Notes: generated by a model not told the origin, from the letters alone. DNA of 64,000 nucleotides from Xanthostigma xanthostigma (GCA_963575645.1 OY754470.1:8192501-8256500), one strand, 5' to 3'. Counted from the first letter of the stretch, positions 22,468 through 33,398 are shown. Numbers and translations: made by a program.

Positions 22468-23068
22468 TAGTGATGTGTCGCTCCTGAGCGAGTCGTTCAT
22501 AATGAACGACTCCTTTCTCGGAGAGGAGCGAGCCGCTCTTTTTTTTGTGAATGACTCACTCCGAGCGCCATTGCTCTGTGCTGAGCTGTTCTGTACTGTT
22601 CATTCGCACATTTACAGAGCGCACACAGACCACAGAGGGACTAGTGAATTTTGCACGTACGGAGTTATCTTTGCTGAGTCATTTAATGTTGAATGACACA
22701 CTGTACGTGTAATAGTACTAAGCTTAACAGTGACTTAAACCATTCACATTGACGTCGTTGACAAAGATATAATATTGTAACAATAAACATTATTATTGTT
22801 AAGCTTTTATTATACTTTATAGTTCATCCGAAATGCGAATAATATAAGATCAGAATCATATTAAAATGAACTCAGAGTATTGTGCTGTGCAATGCTACGT
22901 AACTCCTTAGCATGTATGATGACAGTTCACTCCTCTGCAGTCTGCACTCTTGTATAGTGCGTACTGTCTAGTGTCGCTCCTTTGAACGACTCGCTCTGAG
23001 CGACTCTTTTTAGTGAGCGGAGCGCACGGAGCCAGCTCCCAATAAAGAGTCATGTGAACACATCACTA
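22468..23068 (-). mobile_element. Non-autonomous hAT element, copy 2
   Basis: Same family as 4502-5116 in the opposite orientation: left TAGTGATGTGTCGCTCCTGA, right ACACATCACTA. The interior aligns almost throughout with copy 1 (GTGACTTAAACCATTCACAT, AAAGATATAATATTGTAACA). The flanking 8-mers (TTGATATC, GTGTCATG) do not match, so the target duplication has been lost or a rearrangement followed insertion. Confidence 0.8.
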
Positions 23069-23127
23069 GTGTCATGTTCTCTTCACGGCTGCAGTTAAAA
23101 TGTTACGAAACGTGTACATTGTACATT

Positions 23128-23729
23128 AGTGTTTTTTTTTTGATCCTATTGACTATTGTTTTAGCATTGGACCTAAAAAAATTTATTCCAAAATTTCAGC
23201 GCAAACCAAGTTTGTTTCCCATTTAATTAACATGGGAGAAACGTTTTTACTCAAACATGGAAACCTGGTAGAATACATTTTTTTTTTAATTTTTGATAGT
23301 AGCATTTTGTAAAGATTTAAATTTTCCACAAAAAAGCTCCTTAGTACTAAATCTGTGAATTCATTATTTTTAAATACCTATATGTTTACACATTAATTAA
23401 TTAAGTGAAATTCGATTTTAATGAGAATTTTTAAACGAACATATATTTGAAAATAACGAATTCACAGATTTAGTACTAAGGACCTTTTTTGTAGGAAATT
23501 TAATTCTCTACAAAATGCTGCCATCAAAACAAAAAAAAATTCTACCAGCTTACCATGTTTGAGTAAAAACGTCATTTTTCCCATGTTAATTAAATGGAAA
23601 ACAAACTCGGTTTGCGCTATTCACAAATTTGATCTAGAAAGCTGAAATTTTGGTACAATCTTTTTAGGTCCAATCCTAAAACACTAGCCAATGAGACCGA
23701 AAAGAACAAAATAAAAAAAAACGCCCTAC
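23128..23729. mobile_element. Foldback element with about 260-bp arms, probable hAT type
   Basis: The two halves are inverted copies around a centre near 23430. Shared blocks include CCCATTTAATTAACATGGGA / CCCATGTTAATTAAATGG and CACAGATTTAGTACTAAGGA / CCTTAGTACTAAATCTGTGA. The 8-bp sequence TGTACATT flanks both sides (23120-23127, 23730-23737), consistent with a hAT-type duplication. The left end lacks a few bases of the GTAGGGCG terminus seen on the right. It could fold into a long hairpin RNA if transcribed. Confidence 0.75.
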
Positions 23730-23814
23730 TGTACATTGTATATAAAAATATTTTTTTTAAGCTCGATACAGAAATCTTATTGGAAATTACGCAGCTCAGT
23801 AAAACAGTAAATAG

Positions 23815-24158
23815 TAGAGCTGTAACAAACCGTATGTATTCGTTACTGAGTAACGGGTACATCGTCTGACTCGAAGTAACGAATCGTTACTTACAAATTC
23901 ATTTCGTTACTCGCATCTGTCGTATCCATGTCAGTTCGACTCGTTTGATGCGGTTATACGTTATACGAACGAAGTCATACCGTATCACGTATGCGACGCG
24001 CCTCAATGTGATGGTACATGCTTGATGCCGTTAGTACACGATTGTATGTCGTATGAAAAGTAACGAGTAACGTAACAATACGAAAGTAACGGGTACTGGT
24101 TCTTTTTAAGTAACGAATACATACGGGTACACAATTTCTCGTTACTTTTACAGCTCTA
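23815..24158. mobile_element. 344-bp hAT MITE with perfect target duplication
   Basis: The ends TAGAGCTGTAACAAA and, from the right, TAGAGCTGTAAAAGTAACGA are flanked by identical 8-bp GTAAATAG (23807-23814 and 24159-24166). The interior carries many AGTAACG / CGTTAC motifs in both orientations, likely subterminal transposase-binding repeats. No coding frame is present. Confidence 0.9.
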
Positions 24159-24225
24159 GTAAATAGTATAACAACTTCTTTGTCTAATTATGAAATTTTA
24201 CAATTCGCTATTTATAACCTATTTC

Positions 24226-24357
24226 TAGGGATGCACAATACACATCCGATGTTTTATTCACAAACATTGATGCTTTAATATCGATGTGAAGTGATGGAAT
24301 CGCGTTCGGGAAAAATATCAATGAACTTTCAATGTTTAAATATGTTGTACATCCCTA
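24226..24357. mobile_element. 132-bp hAT-type MITE
   Basis: The ends are TAGGGATGCACAA and TTGTACATCCCTA, inverted with one mismatch. Flanking 8-mers do not match. A fragment of the same family is at 22413. Confidence 0.7.
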
Positions 24358-24746
24358 GTTAACCTTACTTTCTCTACAACAAAACAGTCACATCTACTGA
24401 CGCAGGGGAAAATCTAAAAGAGAGAGGTCTGTTGAATTTTATAATTATTTTCGTACACAAAAAAGAATATTAATTAGAAACACGGTGCTCATTACTATTT
24501 TAACGTTCTCTTTTGAAAATATCATTGAAGGCTGTTAGCAAATATTTAAAAATGGGAAAATAATAATAACAATGCGTTAAACGTCCGTTTCTTGATTTTA
24601 TCTTACGGGTGGCCGATAAAATTCATGACCAATTTTTACACGCTTTATATTAACTTCACTTGTAAGATTGTATGTATGTTTGTTTGTAATCTTCGTTTGG
24701 ACTACAGCAAGTAGCTTATTACTGTAGTATAATATGCCAGCACTGT
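24358..24746. other. Unassigned; SINE tail fragment inside
   Basis: AATGCGTTAAACGTCCGTTT at about 24572 is the 3' tail region of the SINE family (compare 63551). The rest is not recognised. Confidence 0.35.
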
Positions 24747-24838
24747 AACTACAGTGGTTAGCCGTGCGGTCTAAGGCACGGGTCTTCGCTGACGTCAACT
24801 CTCGGAATCACGGGTCGTGGGTTCTAATCTCGTCCACG
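24747..24838 (+). pseudogene. tRNA-like sequence with long variable arm (Leu/Ser type)
   Basis: GTGGTTAGCCGTGCGGTCTA and AGGC resemble the D arm of tRNA-Leu or tRNA-Ser. An extended middle (CTGACGTCAACTCTCGG) fits a long variable arm, and GGGTCGTGGGTTCTAATCTC is a T arm with a mutated B box. A run of A follows. Imperfect stems and the absence of a clear acceptor pair point to a SINE head or pseudogene rather than a functional tRNA. Confidence 0.5.
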
Positions 24839-24896
24839 CCGGAAAAAAAATAATTTTTTTTTCGGCAAATTTTTGACAATACATCGAACTAAAAAA

Positions 24897-25203
24897 TGAA
24901 AAATATATATAGTTTAAAAAACTAAAAAACACGCTTTATATCGAACTTAAAACTAAAAAATATTTTTTTTAAAATAAGCTTAATACAATAATGAATAAAA
25001 AATACAAGTATTATTGTGAAAAAAGCATGAGGCGCTCGATGTACGAAAATGTGAAACAAAGCGCCCCACGCTTTTTTCACAATAATACTTCTATTTTTTA
25101 TTCATTATTGTTTTAAGCTTATTTAAAAAAAAAATATTTTTTATTTTTTAGTTCGATATAAAGCGTGTTTTTTAGTTTTTTTTTTAAACTATATTTATAT
25201 TCC
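24897..25203. repeat. Long inverted repeat, about 130-bp arms
   Basis: The left arm (24897-25028; ATAGTTTAAAAAACTAAAAA, CACGCTTTATATCGAACTT) is reverse-complemented at 25069-25203. The 40-bp loop contains AGGCGCT and AGCGCCC, which can pair. Termini and target duplication are unclear. Confidence 0.8.
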
Positions 25204-25209
25204 TAAGAT

Positions 25210-25561
25210 CAAGGCCGTAGCCAGAAATTCACTTCGGGGGAAGTCGATCTCTGGACCAGAGACACTAAGTAATAACTTTATTTGAAAATAAGCATACATA
25301 TATTATAATTTTACATAAATACAAATTTAATTAAAAGGCAGCCGACGTAGATGTCGACAAAAAAGTTTAATGATTCATTTAAATTATTAACAATGCATAA
25401 TATTTCAATTTTACTCGTTCCGAAAAACGTGGAATCCAATTATCGTATCACAGATCCAAAGAGTCTAACATATTTTAGTGAGCGAGTATAAAATGGTGGA
25501 TTAGCTAAGGCATTTCTGGGGGGTGTAAACCCCCAAAACACCCCTCCTGCCTACGGCCTTG
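25210..25561. mobile_element. 352-bp hAT-type MITE
   Basis: The ends are CAAGGCCGTAGCCAGAAA and, from the right, CAAGGCCGTAGGCAGGAGGG. GGGGTGTAAACCCCC is a GC-rich hairpin near the right end. Such ends are typical of hAT relatives. Flanking 8-mers (CCTAAGAT / TGTACGAT) do not match well. Confidence 0.7.
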
Positions 25562-25637
25562 TGTACGATTAATGAACTTTTCTTGTCAACGGAACCGCAA
25601 CGGAAGCTCTCAAAATGAATAATTTTTCCCGTTTTTG

Positions 25638-25819
25638 CAACATTGTTCATTGATGCTCCGCTCCTATTGGTCGTAGCGTGATATTATATAGCCTATAGCC
25701 TTCATCGATAAATAGAGTATCCAACACAAAAATAATTTTTCAATTCGAACCAATAGTTCCTCAGACTAGCGCGTTCAACCAAATAAACAAACTCTTCAGC
25801 TTTACATATTAGTATAAGA
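25638..25819 (-). mobile_element. Helitron 5' fragment
   Basis: Matches the first about 180 bp of the TCTATACTAATATATAAAGC family on the minus strand (CGCTCCTATTGGTCGTAGCG, ATAGCCTATAGCCTTCATCG). The 3' part is missing. Confidence 0.7.
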
Positions 25820-26899
25820 TATAAGAACAATAATCTGACATTAAAAAATGTGAGCCGTCGCTGGACGCCTGGCAGATGTGAAACATAATTTTAATTAGAA
25901 TAAAATTAAAATTAATTAAAATTAATAAAAATATACGCGTGCTGAATGCACACTTTAATTATAATAGTAAACAACACTGTATACTCTGTGGAGTATATAC
26001 ACTATAGGTACATAGAGCCACGCCAGAAATCTGTTTTACGTGCGCCTATAGATGTTTCACATCAAAAATATGGGTTTCTATTTAAAAAAAGTATAGTATA
26101 TCTGGGAGGCTTATTTACCAATTAAAAAACTACACCAATGTTCTTCCCCCTAGAAACTTTTTCTTCGAAAAACCTTCCTCTGCGAAATAAAAGGGTTTTT
26201 AAAAAAAGCCATTCTGTATAAACTATTATTGCTGAATTTTTTGCAGCTCCAGTATAAAAATAAAAAAGGTTTACAAAAATATGCGTTTTTTTGTTAAGTC
26301 TGATTTATGTTCGCTACTATAGCATAAACAAATTGAGACAAATTACTCGAACACAAAAAATATTCAAGTGAAGTAAGTCAAATACGTTTTGCTGCATATT
26401 TTAGAATCTACATAATTCAAGCATACAGATACTACCCACTTAAATACAGGCAGGTCATTTAACGTTTTCCAACTGACAGAATGATGGAAGAGTTTAATTC
26501 CAATAGTGCAATTAATTCCACAGGCTTAATGCATTCAGCGTCTGAGAATAATCTTGGCCTATAATTATCCAACGTTAGCATGTCGTCATTGTTTTATACA
26601 GTTTTGGCCGTTATTACCCGGCATTGCCCGGGATTAACAAACCGCTGTTAGCATATCGTAATGAGATATAATTGAAAATCTTAAATTCGGGAACTCGTTT
26701 TGTTCGTTAAAAAGAAAGTCACTCACTGCGTTTGTTCGGTCGAAGTCAACTGACATAATATTGTTTTTTTTTTACCTCTTCGCAATCTTCTTGGTTATCC
26801 GAACTAATATTATAAATGCATATACCGCTGAACAGATTTCAACTCTAACAATTCGAACCCACAATTGGGAAATGGTAGTACTATTTTAGATCAAAAATC
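25820..26899. other. Unassigned AT-rich DNA
   Basis: CAGATGTGAAACA near 25875 and TGTTTCACATC near 26048 are inverted and may bound a small element. No coding gene is supported. Confidence 0.3.
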
Positions 26900-27159
26900 A
26901 CAATTTTACAATATCTTTCCGTTTTGAGGTCCCCGAATCCAAAAAACATATTTTTGGAAAAACTCTGTGCGTCTGTTAGTTTGCTTGTCTGTTTGTCTGT
27001 GAACACAATACAGGTCAAACGGATGAGCGGATCGAAACCAAATTTTGGGAGGATGTTTGGTATGCAAATATGAAGAGCCCTATTGTTTTTGGGGAAAATC
27101 GGCCCATGCGCAGAAGAGATTGATGCCAAAACGGTGTTTTTTTTATATTGTTTAATAAT
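26900..27159 (+). repeat. GCGCATGCGC-family repeat, copy split by a LINE
   Basis: Matches 12655-12940. It reaches one unit with a mutated GCCCATGCGC (27102-27111), is interrupted by the LINE 3' end at 27160-27460, and resumes at about 27470-27550 (GTATACTTTTCATAACGGCT). Overlapping minus-strand frames are not genes. Confidence 0.7.
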
Positions 27160-27460
27160 AATAATAATATAATAATAAAGAGTATACAGACAATTATGCC
27201 TAACAACTCACAAAGATTAAAATTTACAATAAAATATTTTTTAATGATCTTAAAGATATATTCAAAATATCAATACTATTCTCATCAACTAAATTGCACA
27301 TAACATATAAAGGTGAATTTGCCATTCTTACTGTCTTAGCATTGTCTAAATAAAAAGTTGAAGTAGTCCGTGTCCCACCAACACGCGAATCAAACGATAT
27401 TTGACTTAGAAATCTGGAATCATCTATCATATTATGTAGAACTTTATTTGGTAAGTATAA
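27160..27460 (-). mobile_element. 5'-truncated LINE 3' end with (ATT)n tail
   Basis: On the minus strand an ORF2 C-terminus is followed by about 45 bp of untranslated sequence (GTTGTTAGGCATAATTGTCT) and an ATT-rich tail (27158-27178). Strong 5' truncation and a simple-repeat tail are typical of target-primed insertion. The host repeat is continuous on both sides. Confidence 0.7.
27224..27430 (-). pseudogene. LINE ORF2 C-terminal fragment (jockey/CR1-like)
   Basis: The 68-residue reading contains RTTSTFYLDNAKTVRMANSP and LYVMCNLVDENSIDILNI, followed by SLRSLKNILL and a stop. This layout (RT...R...SPL..MC.L.N....D....SL...K) is the conserved extreme C-terminus of many insect jockey/CR1-group ORF2 proteins. 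Everything upstream, including endonuclease and reverse transcriptase, is missing. The methionine at the start is internal and not a true start. Confidence 0.6.
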
Positions 27461-27552
27461 TATGGAATTATTATTATATAATAATGGTAGGTATACTTTT
27501 CATAACGGCTTATTATTCTATTTATTTTTTCAAGAAAGTTTTGTTATTTTTT

Positions 27553-28617
27553 TTTCTAAACTTTATAGTCTTGGAAATATTTTGAAAATAAAAAAAAAAT
27601 CAGCCGCTCTTTTGTTTTATGGATCAGTCAGAAATAAACTAGTTAGGCATGTTTTGATTAATTTTTACATGACGAGGAACATATGTAGGTAACCATGGCA
27701 ACGAATAGTTAATATCATATTGAATACTAGCCATTACCCGCGTCACCTCACGCGATATCGGAAATTTTATTTTCTTTATTATAATCAAATGTCAACATTT
27801 TTGAAGTTGGAATGGTCCCGTCGACCAATTGGCTGGAATTTTTAATTTAGAGTCTGGCCCACTAACGCACTCTAAATCTTATAAATGGCCCTTTAGAAAA
27901 ATCAGTCTGACACCCCTGGACTACATGATCCATTCTTTAATTTATTTAATTTTTCGGAGCTGAGTAAGGTACCCGAGTACAGGTCGTGCATCCTTCGAAT
28001 AAAAATTAAATTAGATTTACAGTATCAGGATATTTTATACGCGTGCAAGTGGCATTATTAACTGTACGTTGTGAACCGATTTCATTAATTATTCAACGTG
28101 ACTTACTGTAACACTGCCAGAGCAATTCAAGGTAATATGTGTCTATACCGTAAGATAATTACGTACGGCATGTGTATAGTATGTAATATCACAGTAAGTT
28201 GTAAATAGCACAGTGTGTAGGCATATTATTGGGGGAGTTACTAATGGTCAATTACGTTAATGATTTCCTGCATTATGAACTTCGACACAATCTTCAATGA
28301 CTGTACGCATTATAGGGTGTAGAGAAAATCGAAGAAAAAAATTCCAGCCAATTGGGCGACTCGGCCATTTCAACTTCGAAATGTTGACATTTGATATAGT
28401 AAAATAAAAAAAAATATTTCGGGTATTGCGTAAGTTGACGCTGGTAATGGCTAGTATTCAATATGATATTTGCTATTCGTTTCCATGGTTACCTGCATAA
28501 TATGTTCCATCAAATCATGCATAACTGGTTTACTTCCGACAGATCTACAAAACATAATAACAGCTGATTTTTTTTTATTTTCAAAATATTTCCGAAACTG
28601 CAAAGTTTAGAAAAAAA
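27553..28617. repeat. Long inverted repeat, about 285-bp arms
   Basis: The left arm 27553-27844 and right arm 28334-28617 are inverted copies with moderate divergence (ACTAGCCATTACCCGCGTCA / TGACGCTGGTAATGGCTAGT; CCAATTGGCTGGAATTTTT). The central about 490 bp is unique. The outer sequence (TTTTCAAAATATTTCCGAAA) recurs at 8715-8775 in the large transposon, so this may be a foldback made from part of that family. Confidence 0.75.
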
Positions 28618-28655
28618 CGGTAGAAACTACGGTCAACAAAGGTCCCATCAATGCA

Positions 28656-28754
28656 ATGTTGAAGGTGTTTAACAGACGGCCCCAAGAGATTAGAAATCTA
28701 CCAGAAATAAAATTCAAACATAAATTAAACATAAGTTTTAATGATATATTTTAA
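28656..28754 (+). pseudogene. LINE ORF2 extreme C-terminus
   Basis: The 32-residue reading MLKVFNRRPQEIRNLPEIKF then KHKLNISFNDIF matches the final FN.LP.EIRNLP....FK.KL pattern of jockey/CR1-group ORF2. It is followed by about 45 bp of 3' sequence with AATAAAG and an (ATCT)n tail at about 28802-28818. Truncated just upstream, so only the last element end remains. Confidence 0.6.
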
Positions 28755-28837
28755 TGACGCATTCTACATTGTATATACAGTATTAACAGAATAAAGTTAA
28801 TATCTATCTATCTATCTAATAATTCTTTTCTTCATAC

Positions 28838-28960
28838 CTCGATCGAAAGTACATACTTTCAGCATCGTAAGGCAGAAAGTCTAAGATTATGCCCAAGGCT
28901 CCTCGGGTATCATAGCTCGCAGTGCAAGAATATCAAACTTTCGGCCCTTGTGATGTAATA
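28838..28960 (+). mobile_element. Repeat family H, fragment
   Basis: TTCTTCATACCTCGATCGAA then AGTACATACTTTCAGCATCG matches the left end of 18740-19062, with the palindrome partly eroded. The right part diverges after about 100 bp. Confidence 0.5.
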
Positions 28961-29107
28961 TGCTATAAATTTATTTCATTGCAATCATTAATCATAATAA
29001 ATACATCACATAATAAAAAAATCTAGGCAAAGGTATGGAAACAAGATTCAAAAACAAATGACGTGCTATTGGTAAATGATATCCTTACTGGCGTGGCAGG
29101 TGTTGAT

Positions 29108-29399
29108 TTGTCAATGTGTATGGTTTAAGTCACTATAAGCTTAGTACTATTACACTTATAGTGTGTCATTCAACATTAATTGACTCAGCAAAGATAACTC
29201 CGTATTTGCAACACTCACTACTGCATCTGTGGTCTGTGCTGTGTGCGCTCTGTAAATGTGCGAATGCAACAGTACCGAACAGCTCAGCACGGAGCAGTGG
29301 CGCTCGGAGTGAGTCAATCGCAAAAAAGAGCGACTCGCTCCGCTCCGAGAAAGGAGTCGTTCATTATGAACGACTCGCTCAGGAGCGGACACATCACTA
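29108..29399 (+). mobile_element. Non-autonomous hAT element, copy 3 (right half)
   Basis: Aligns with the second half of 4502-5116 and ends GACACATCACTA. The left half is absent. Open frames on both strands here (99 and 78 codons) come from the GAGCGACTC repeats and are not genes. Confidence 0.8.
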
Positions 29400-30179
29400 C
29401 AGTCTAGTAAGTTAGCTTTAAATGTGTTTCATTTGTGATTTTTTCTGCTTTAGAAGGTTCTTTATGGCGACAACATATGGAACTGGCACGATTATATGTG
29501 ACCATACATGTTTATTCAGCACAATACTGATACAAATTTAATTTAATTAAATTTTATTATCACGGACATACTTTACTTTTTTTATTTTGCTTTCATTATC
29601 GTTGTTTAAACTTGTATATGCAGAGTGTGTATAAAGTGAATAATCTGATTACTGAAAAAGCTTCTATTTTAGCTACCACACAACCAGAAATGCTGTCGCA
29701 AATTCATTTAAAATGGAAATTAAACTGTAATTTAACGTCAAAAATAATGCACTGTGGTCAGAAATGGATCTAAATATTATTAAAAAATATGAAAAAAGTT
29801 TAGAAGTAATTTATTTTCGATTTCATTATAAATCGTGATTTTCATATCTATATACAGGATGATTCCAAAGTTGACGTTATCCTTTCACTAGCGAATAGGG
29901 CTTCAACAAATAAGATTTTTTTTCCTTTAGAGCTTTTTCGAAATACCTATCAACATCAACGGAGATACAGGGTGTCGTAGTTTTATTTAGAAAATTAAAA
30001 TTATTTAATAACTGCCAAACCACTTGAGATATTTAAGAAAAATTTTGTAGGTGTCAATAGCTACGTGGGATAAATAAAATATTTTTGGGTTGACCAGTGG
30101 CGCGCATAGAAAAAGTTGTTTAAGAAAAAAATGGCACGCCACTGAAACCGGGTAAAACCGGGACGAGTCGCTAGTATAC
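29400..30179. other. Unassigned; possible unknown repeat at 29855-30174
   Basis: ATACAGGATGATTCCAAAGT and CAGGGTGTCGTAGTTTTATT have the look of repeat sequence, and the stretch ends ACCGGGACGAGTCGCTAG before T, which could be a Helitron 3' end. GTGGCGCGCATAG / ATGGCACGCCAC is an imperfect inverted pair near the end. Not enough copies here to confirm. Confidence 0.35.
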
Positions 30180-30320
30180 GATAAATAGAACCTCGATAAA
30201 TTGATAAACTCTATAAATCTCAGAAAAAAACAATTTTTTTTAAATTCGAACCAGTAGTTCCTGATATTAGCGCGTTCAACCAAACAAACAAACAAACTCT
30301 TTAGCTTTATATATTAAGTA
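30180..30320 (-). mobile_element. Helitron 5' fragment
   Basis: CGAACCAGTAGTTCCTGATA, TTAGCGCGTTCAACCAAAC and CTTTAGCTTTATATATTAAG match the 5' end of the main Helitron family on the minus strand. Confidence 0.65.
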
Positions 30321-30362
30321 ATTCGTATAGTTATAAATTCACTTTGTTTACTATCCCTATTT

Positions 30363-30406
30363 AAATTCACTGAAATGTGTTCAGTGAATTCAATTTCAGT
30401 GAATTT
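30363..30406. repeat. 14-bp perfect stem hairpin
   Basis: AAATTCACTGAAAT (30363-30376) and ATTTCAGTGAATTT (30393-30406) are exact inverted copies. The loop contains a third partial copy, TTCAGTGAATT. Confidence 0.7.
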
Positions 30407-31043
30407 AATTAATTTATTATTTTTGACAGCTAAGAGTAAAAAAAAAACAATACACTGTATGAAACTCTATTCCGTTGTGTTTATTATCTTAAATAAATAA
30501 ATAAATAATTTTGGAGATCTTGTGATGCGTCAGTCAATTAGTCAGTCGCTTACATATAAAATATATAGATCAGAATGTTTTGTTAAACCCGTACTACCAC
30601 CACAAACGACTGCACTTCCACCATAATTGATAATTTCGCTTTGATACAGTTCAAAACAACTTCTGGTTACAACAAACAAATCGATTTTGGCGTGGTTTTT
30701 AAATTGGGTCTTTTCTGAAAATAAGTAGCACAATTATGTAATTTGATTACTAAACAATTACCATAATAAATAAAAATTCATTTATTTTACAGTTATATGC
30801 GTTTCCATAATCTGAATTCCGAACTCTATAGTTGAGTGTTTTGAGAACGGAAATTAAATTTTACTGTATATAAATATTTTTAATATAAAAGGAAATTAAT
30901 ATGTAGATAATAAAAAGTTTCCGAATGCGAAGGTTAGATAAGAGCTTCAGCTGATCTTTATTAATTTCCATTAAGGAATAGCCGAAGCAAAGCAAAGTCA
31001 TTATATCTATGGTCACAAGGGCAAGTGGATAACTACTAACGAT
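30407..31043. other. AT-rich DNA, nothing recognised
   Basis: Includes an AAAT microsatellite near 30494. The minus-strand frame 30542-30733 contains a GGSAVVCGGSTG stretch and is otherwise unrecognised. CTTCCACCACAA-like sequence also occurs near 48985, so part of it may be repeat-derived. Confidence 0.35.
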
Positions 31044-31655
31044 TTTAAAAAAATTGGTTGTCTGTAAAGTCGGTTTACGGACGATAGTTTTACGTGATAA
31101 CGTATTCCGTAATACGTAATTTATGTTCTATTTCTCCTATCTTCTACATATAATAATTATAATAATTATAATAATTCGAATCTATGATATTGCATCTTTC
31201 GCTTCAAATTTAGGTTAATTTTATTTATTAAAATTACTCACCACCTATAATAAAAATAGTTTTTTTAACTTTCTTTCTTTCGTATTTATTTTAAGTCTCA
31301 AAGATGAACTGTCATAATATTTTGAAAACAATTGTTTCATTGTTTATATAAAATTCCAAAACCTACTTACAATATTTAAGTATTTTCATACGTCAAAAAA
31401 TTGATTTTTATAATGATAAAATTTGTATGAAAACGATTTTTTCGAGAGATGAGACCTAGCTAAAACGATTTTTTGCCCCCCAAAATCCCTTTTCAGTAAA
31501 TTTCATCCAAATCGTTAGGGCCGTTTTCGAGAAAAGCACGCACAGGGTCAGGCGGAACGTTAGGAACGTTACACTTTTTCGTGCATGCAGCCGGTGTTTC
31601 ATCAATTTATAAGATTGGTGATTCATCAATTTATAAGACGTTATCACGTCAAAAA
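31044..31655 (+). mobile_element. Repeat family E, copy 2 (longest)
   Basis: The left end AAAAAATTGGTTGTCTGTAA leads to TTTTACGTGATAACGT; the right end is ACGTTATCACGTCAAAAA. These subterminal blocks are inverted relative to each other. The conserved 3' block (CAGGGTCAGGCGGAACGTTA, GTGCATGCAGCCGGTGTTTC) is intact. The middle is AT-rich and not shared with the shorter copies. No coding frame and no clear target duplication. Confidence 0.7.
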
Positions 31656-32824
31656 TAATAGTTTATGTATTTAGATTTTATGTGTAAATTATGACACTAT
31701 GGGGTTTTAACACTCACACGAGCAATATTACAATCGAGACAAGTACTGCATTTTTTGCGCGTACCTTTCACAATAATATAGCTGACAGTTGTCATATTCT
31801 GTGCGTGCGGCCATATTGCGTTTTGTTTGAGTTGTTTACGATTGTTTTACTATACGCACTTTGTACGAAATTGGTCACTTCAAATAGCAAAATATCAATA
31901 TAAGATACTTGGTGTTGTGGCCAGCAATAATGGTGGCAAAATTATAATATGCATTAACGCGAAGTGAGCTACCCTTGGTCTGGCAGAGTGACGCTCGTCA
32001 AAGCTGATAACATCGTTCGGCGACGGCGACGTCTGAAAGCGTCGTTAAGGTGGAACTATTTCTCTTCCGTAATTCAACTTATTCTATTATTTTCAGTCGC
32101 TTTGCCACTCCTGTATTTTCCAGATACCTAGATAGTTGGGGTTACTAATTTTTTTTTATTTTATTTTTTATTAACGGGAGTTGGCTTGTCACCGGAACCA
32201 CCGTAGCCTTTTGAGTTTATTGTGCTATCTCCCAATCTCTTATATCACTCGATCCAGTATCTTGCACTAGCTTGTGCAGTCCGTGGACTAGGTGATTGAT
32301 ATAATCTTCTGAACTCATTACTAGTTGTTGAAAATACTCAATATTACAATAATATTCAATTGGTACTTTGTACATTACTATTAATTAAGGTATTGATGAT
32401 ATTCTCAAAACTGTTATCCATATAGCTTGCGGAGAAATATAAGAACAATTAAAAATTAATTAAACATAATTTGTATTAAAACGGCAGAGCATCTAGTAGG
32501 TATCTGCAGCTAGTTATGTGCCGAGTCTACTCGGCACACTTAGTTGACTTAATTCTCTAAAGTACGCCATCAACTCGAGTATTAAATGTTTTGCGACTTT
32601 AGCAATATGCACTGTTCTCCAGTTCTGATTATATTATTAACATGCCATTGAAATAATATTTAATATAAGACGCTCTTGAGGTCACCGTTTTATATTTATT
32701 TGTTAAAATAAAACTAATATAATAAATTGCATATGTTTCCTCCATAGCACGTTGGTAGCAATGATTATTATCCAGCATCTTTCTTTACGGTAATTTTAGA
32801 GATAAAAATGAAGATTAAATAAAC
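31656..32824. other. Unassigned DNA
   Basis: The frame 31691-31903 has ordinary composition but no recognisable domain. Around 31980-32040 the DNA is more GC-rich (GTTCGGCGACGGCGACGTCT) without a supportable gene. Confidence 0.3.
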
Positions 32825-33056
32825 TAATGATGAGTATTTGGAAGGAATTCCGTGGCATAAGGATCGAAAATGAAGCAATACTGAGATTTTTTTAAACTTG
32901 CATTTAATACTAACGTTTCGATACGTTTTGTATCATCTTCAGAGTGTTCAAAAACGTATCGAAACGTTAGTATTAAATGCAAGTTTAAAAAAATCTCAGT
33001 ATTGCTTCATTTTTTATCCTTATGCCACGGAATTCCTTCCAAATACTCATCATTAA
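32825..33056. mobile_element. Near-perfect 232-bp palindrome of Penelope-like sequence
   Basis: The left arm from AATGATGAGTATTTGGAAGG and the right arm ending CCTTCCAAATACTCATCATT are almost identical inverted copies about 110 bp long. The loop is about 10-20 nt and includes TCATCTTCAGAGTG. The low divergence between arms implies recent formation or gene conversion. The CTGAAGA...GAAACGTT block places it with the other Penelope-like remnants. Confidence 0.75.
32915..32942 (-). ncRNA. Hammerhead-ribozyme-like core
   Basis: Minus strand: CTGAAGA, an extra T, a 5-bp stem GATAC / GTATC around AAAAC, then GAAAC and GTTAG. All conserved core positions are present, with the same one-base insertion as at 17337-17365. 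Confidence 0.45.
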
Positions 33057-33398
33057 CTTCAACGGATCACAGTTACTGTATTTATTGAATAGAGTCAATC
33101 TTCATTAAATAAACTAGTCGAAAACGTATGAATATTTGTTTTCCATATATGTTTTTATTCTAGTTTTGACTTAGCAATCAAAATGTTTGTATATAGGCTC
33201 AAATTCAAGGGAAAATCCACCTTAAATAACAATGAAGGCAGATAACGACCATCGGATGCAACAACGAACATTTAGTCAAGCATTACAGATAATTGTATTG
33301 TTATTACATTAGCGTCTGCCTCTTAGAGGAGCGCGCTATTTAAGCACCGCTTACATAAAGTGTTTGAATATTCACAAATACTTCCAGAAGTACATATA
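33057..33398. other. AT-rich DNA, nothing recognised
   Basis: No supported gene or repeat end. Confidence 0.4.

Noticed and set aside
24226-24357. 8-bp target duplication for this MITE
   Set aside because: Flanking 8-mers CCTATTTC and GTTAACCT do not match, so the duplication is not claimed.
29116-29415. 99-codon frame similar to frames at 4797 and 42657 (apparent conserved protein)
   Set aside because: All three lie in copies of one non-autonomous hAT element, on different strands and frames; similarity is due to the repeat.
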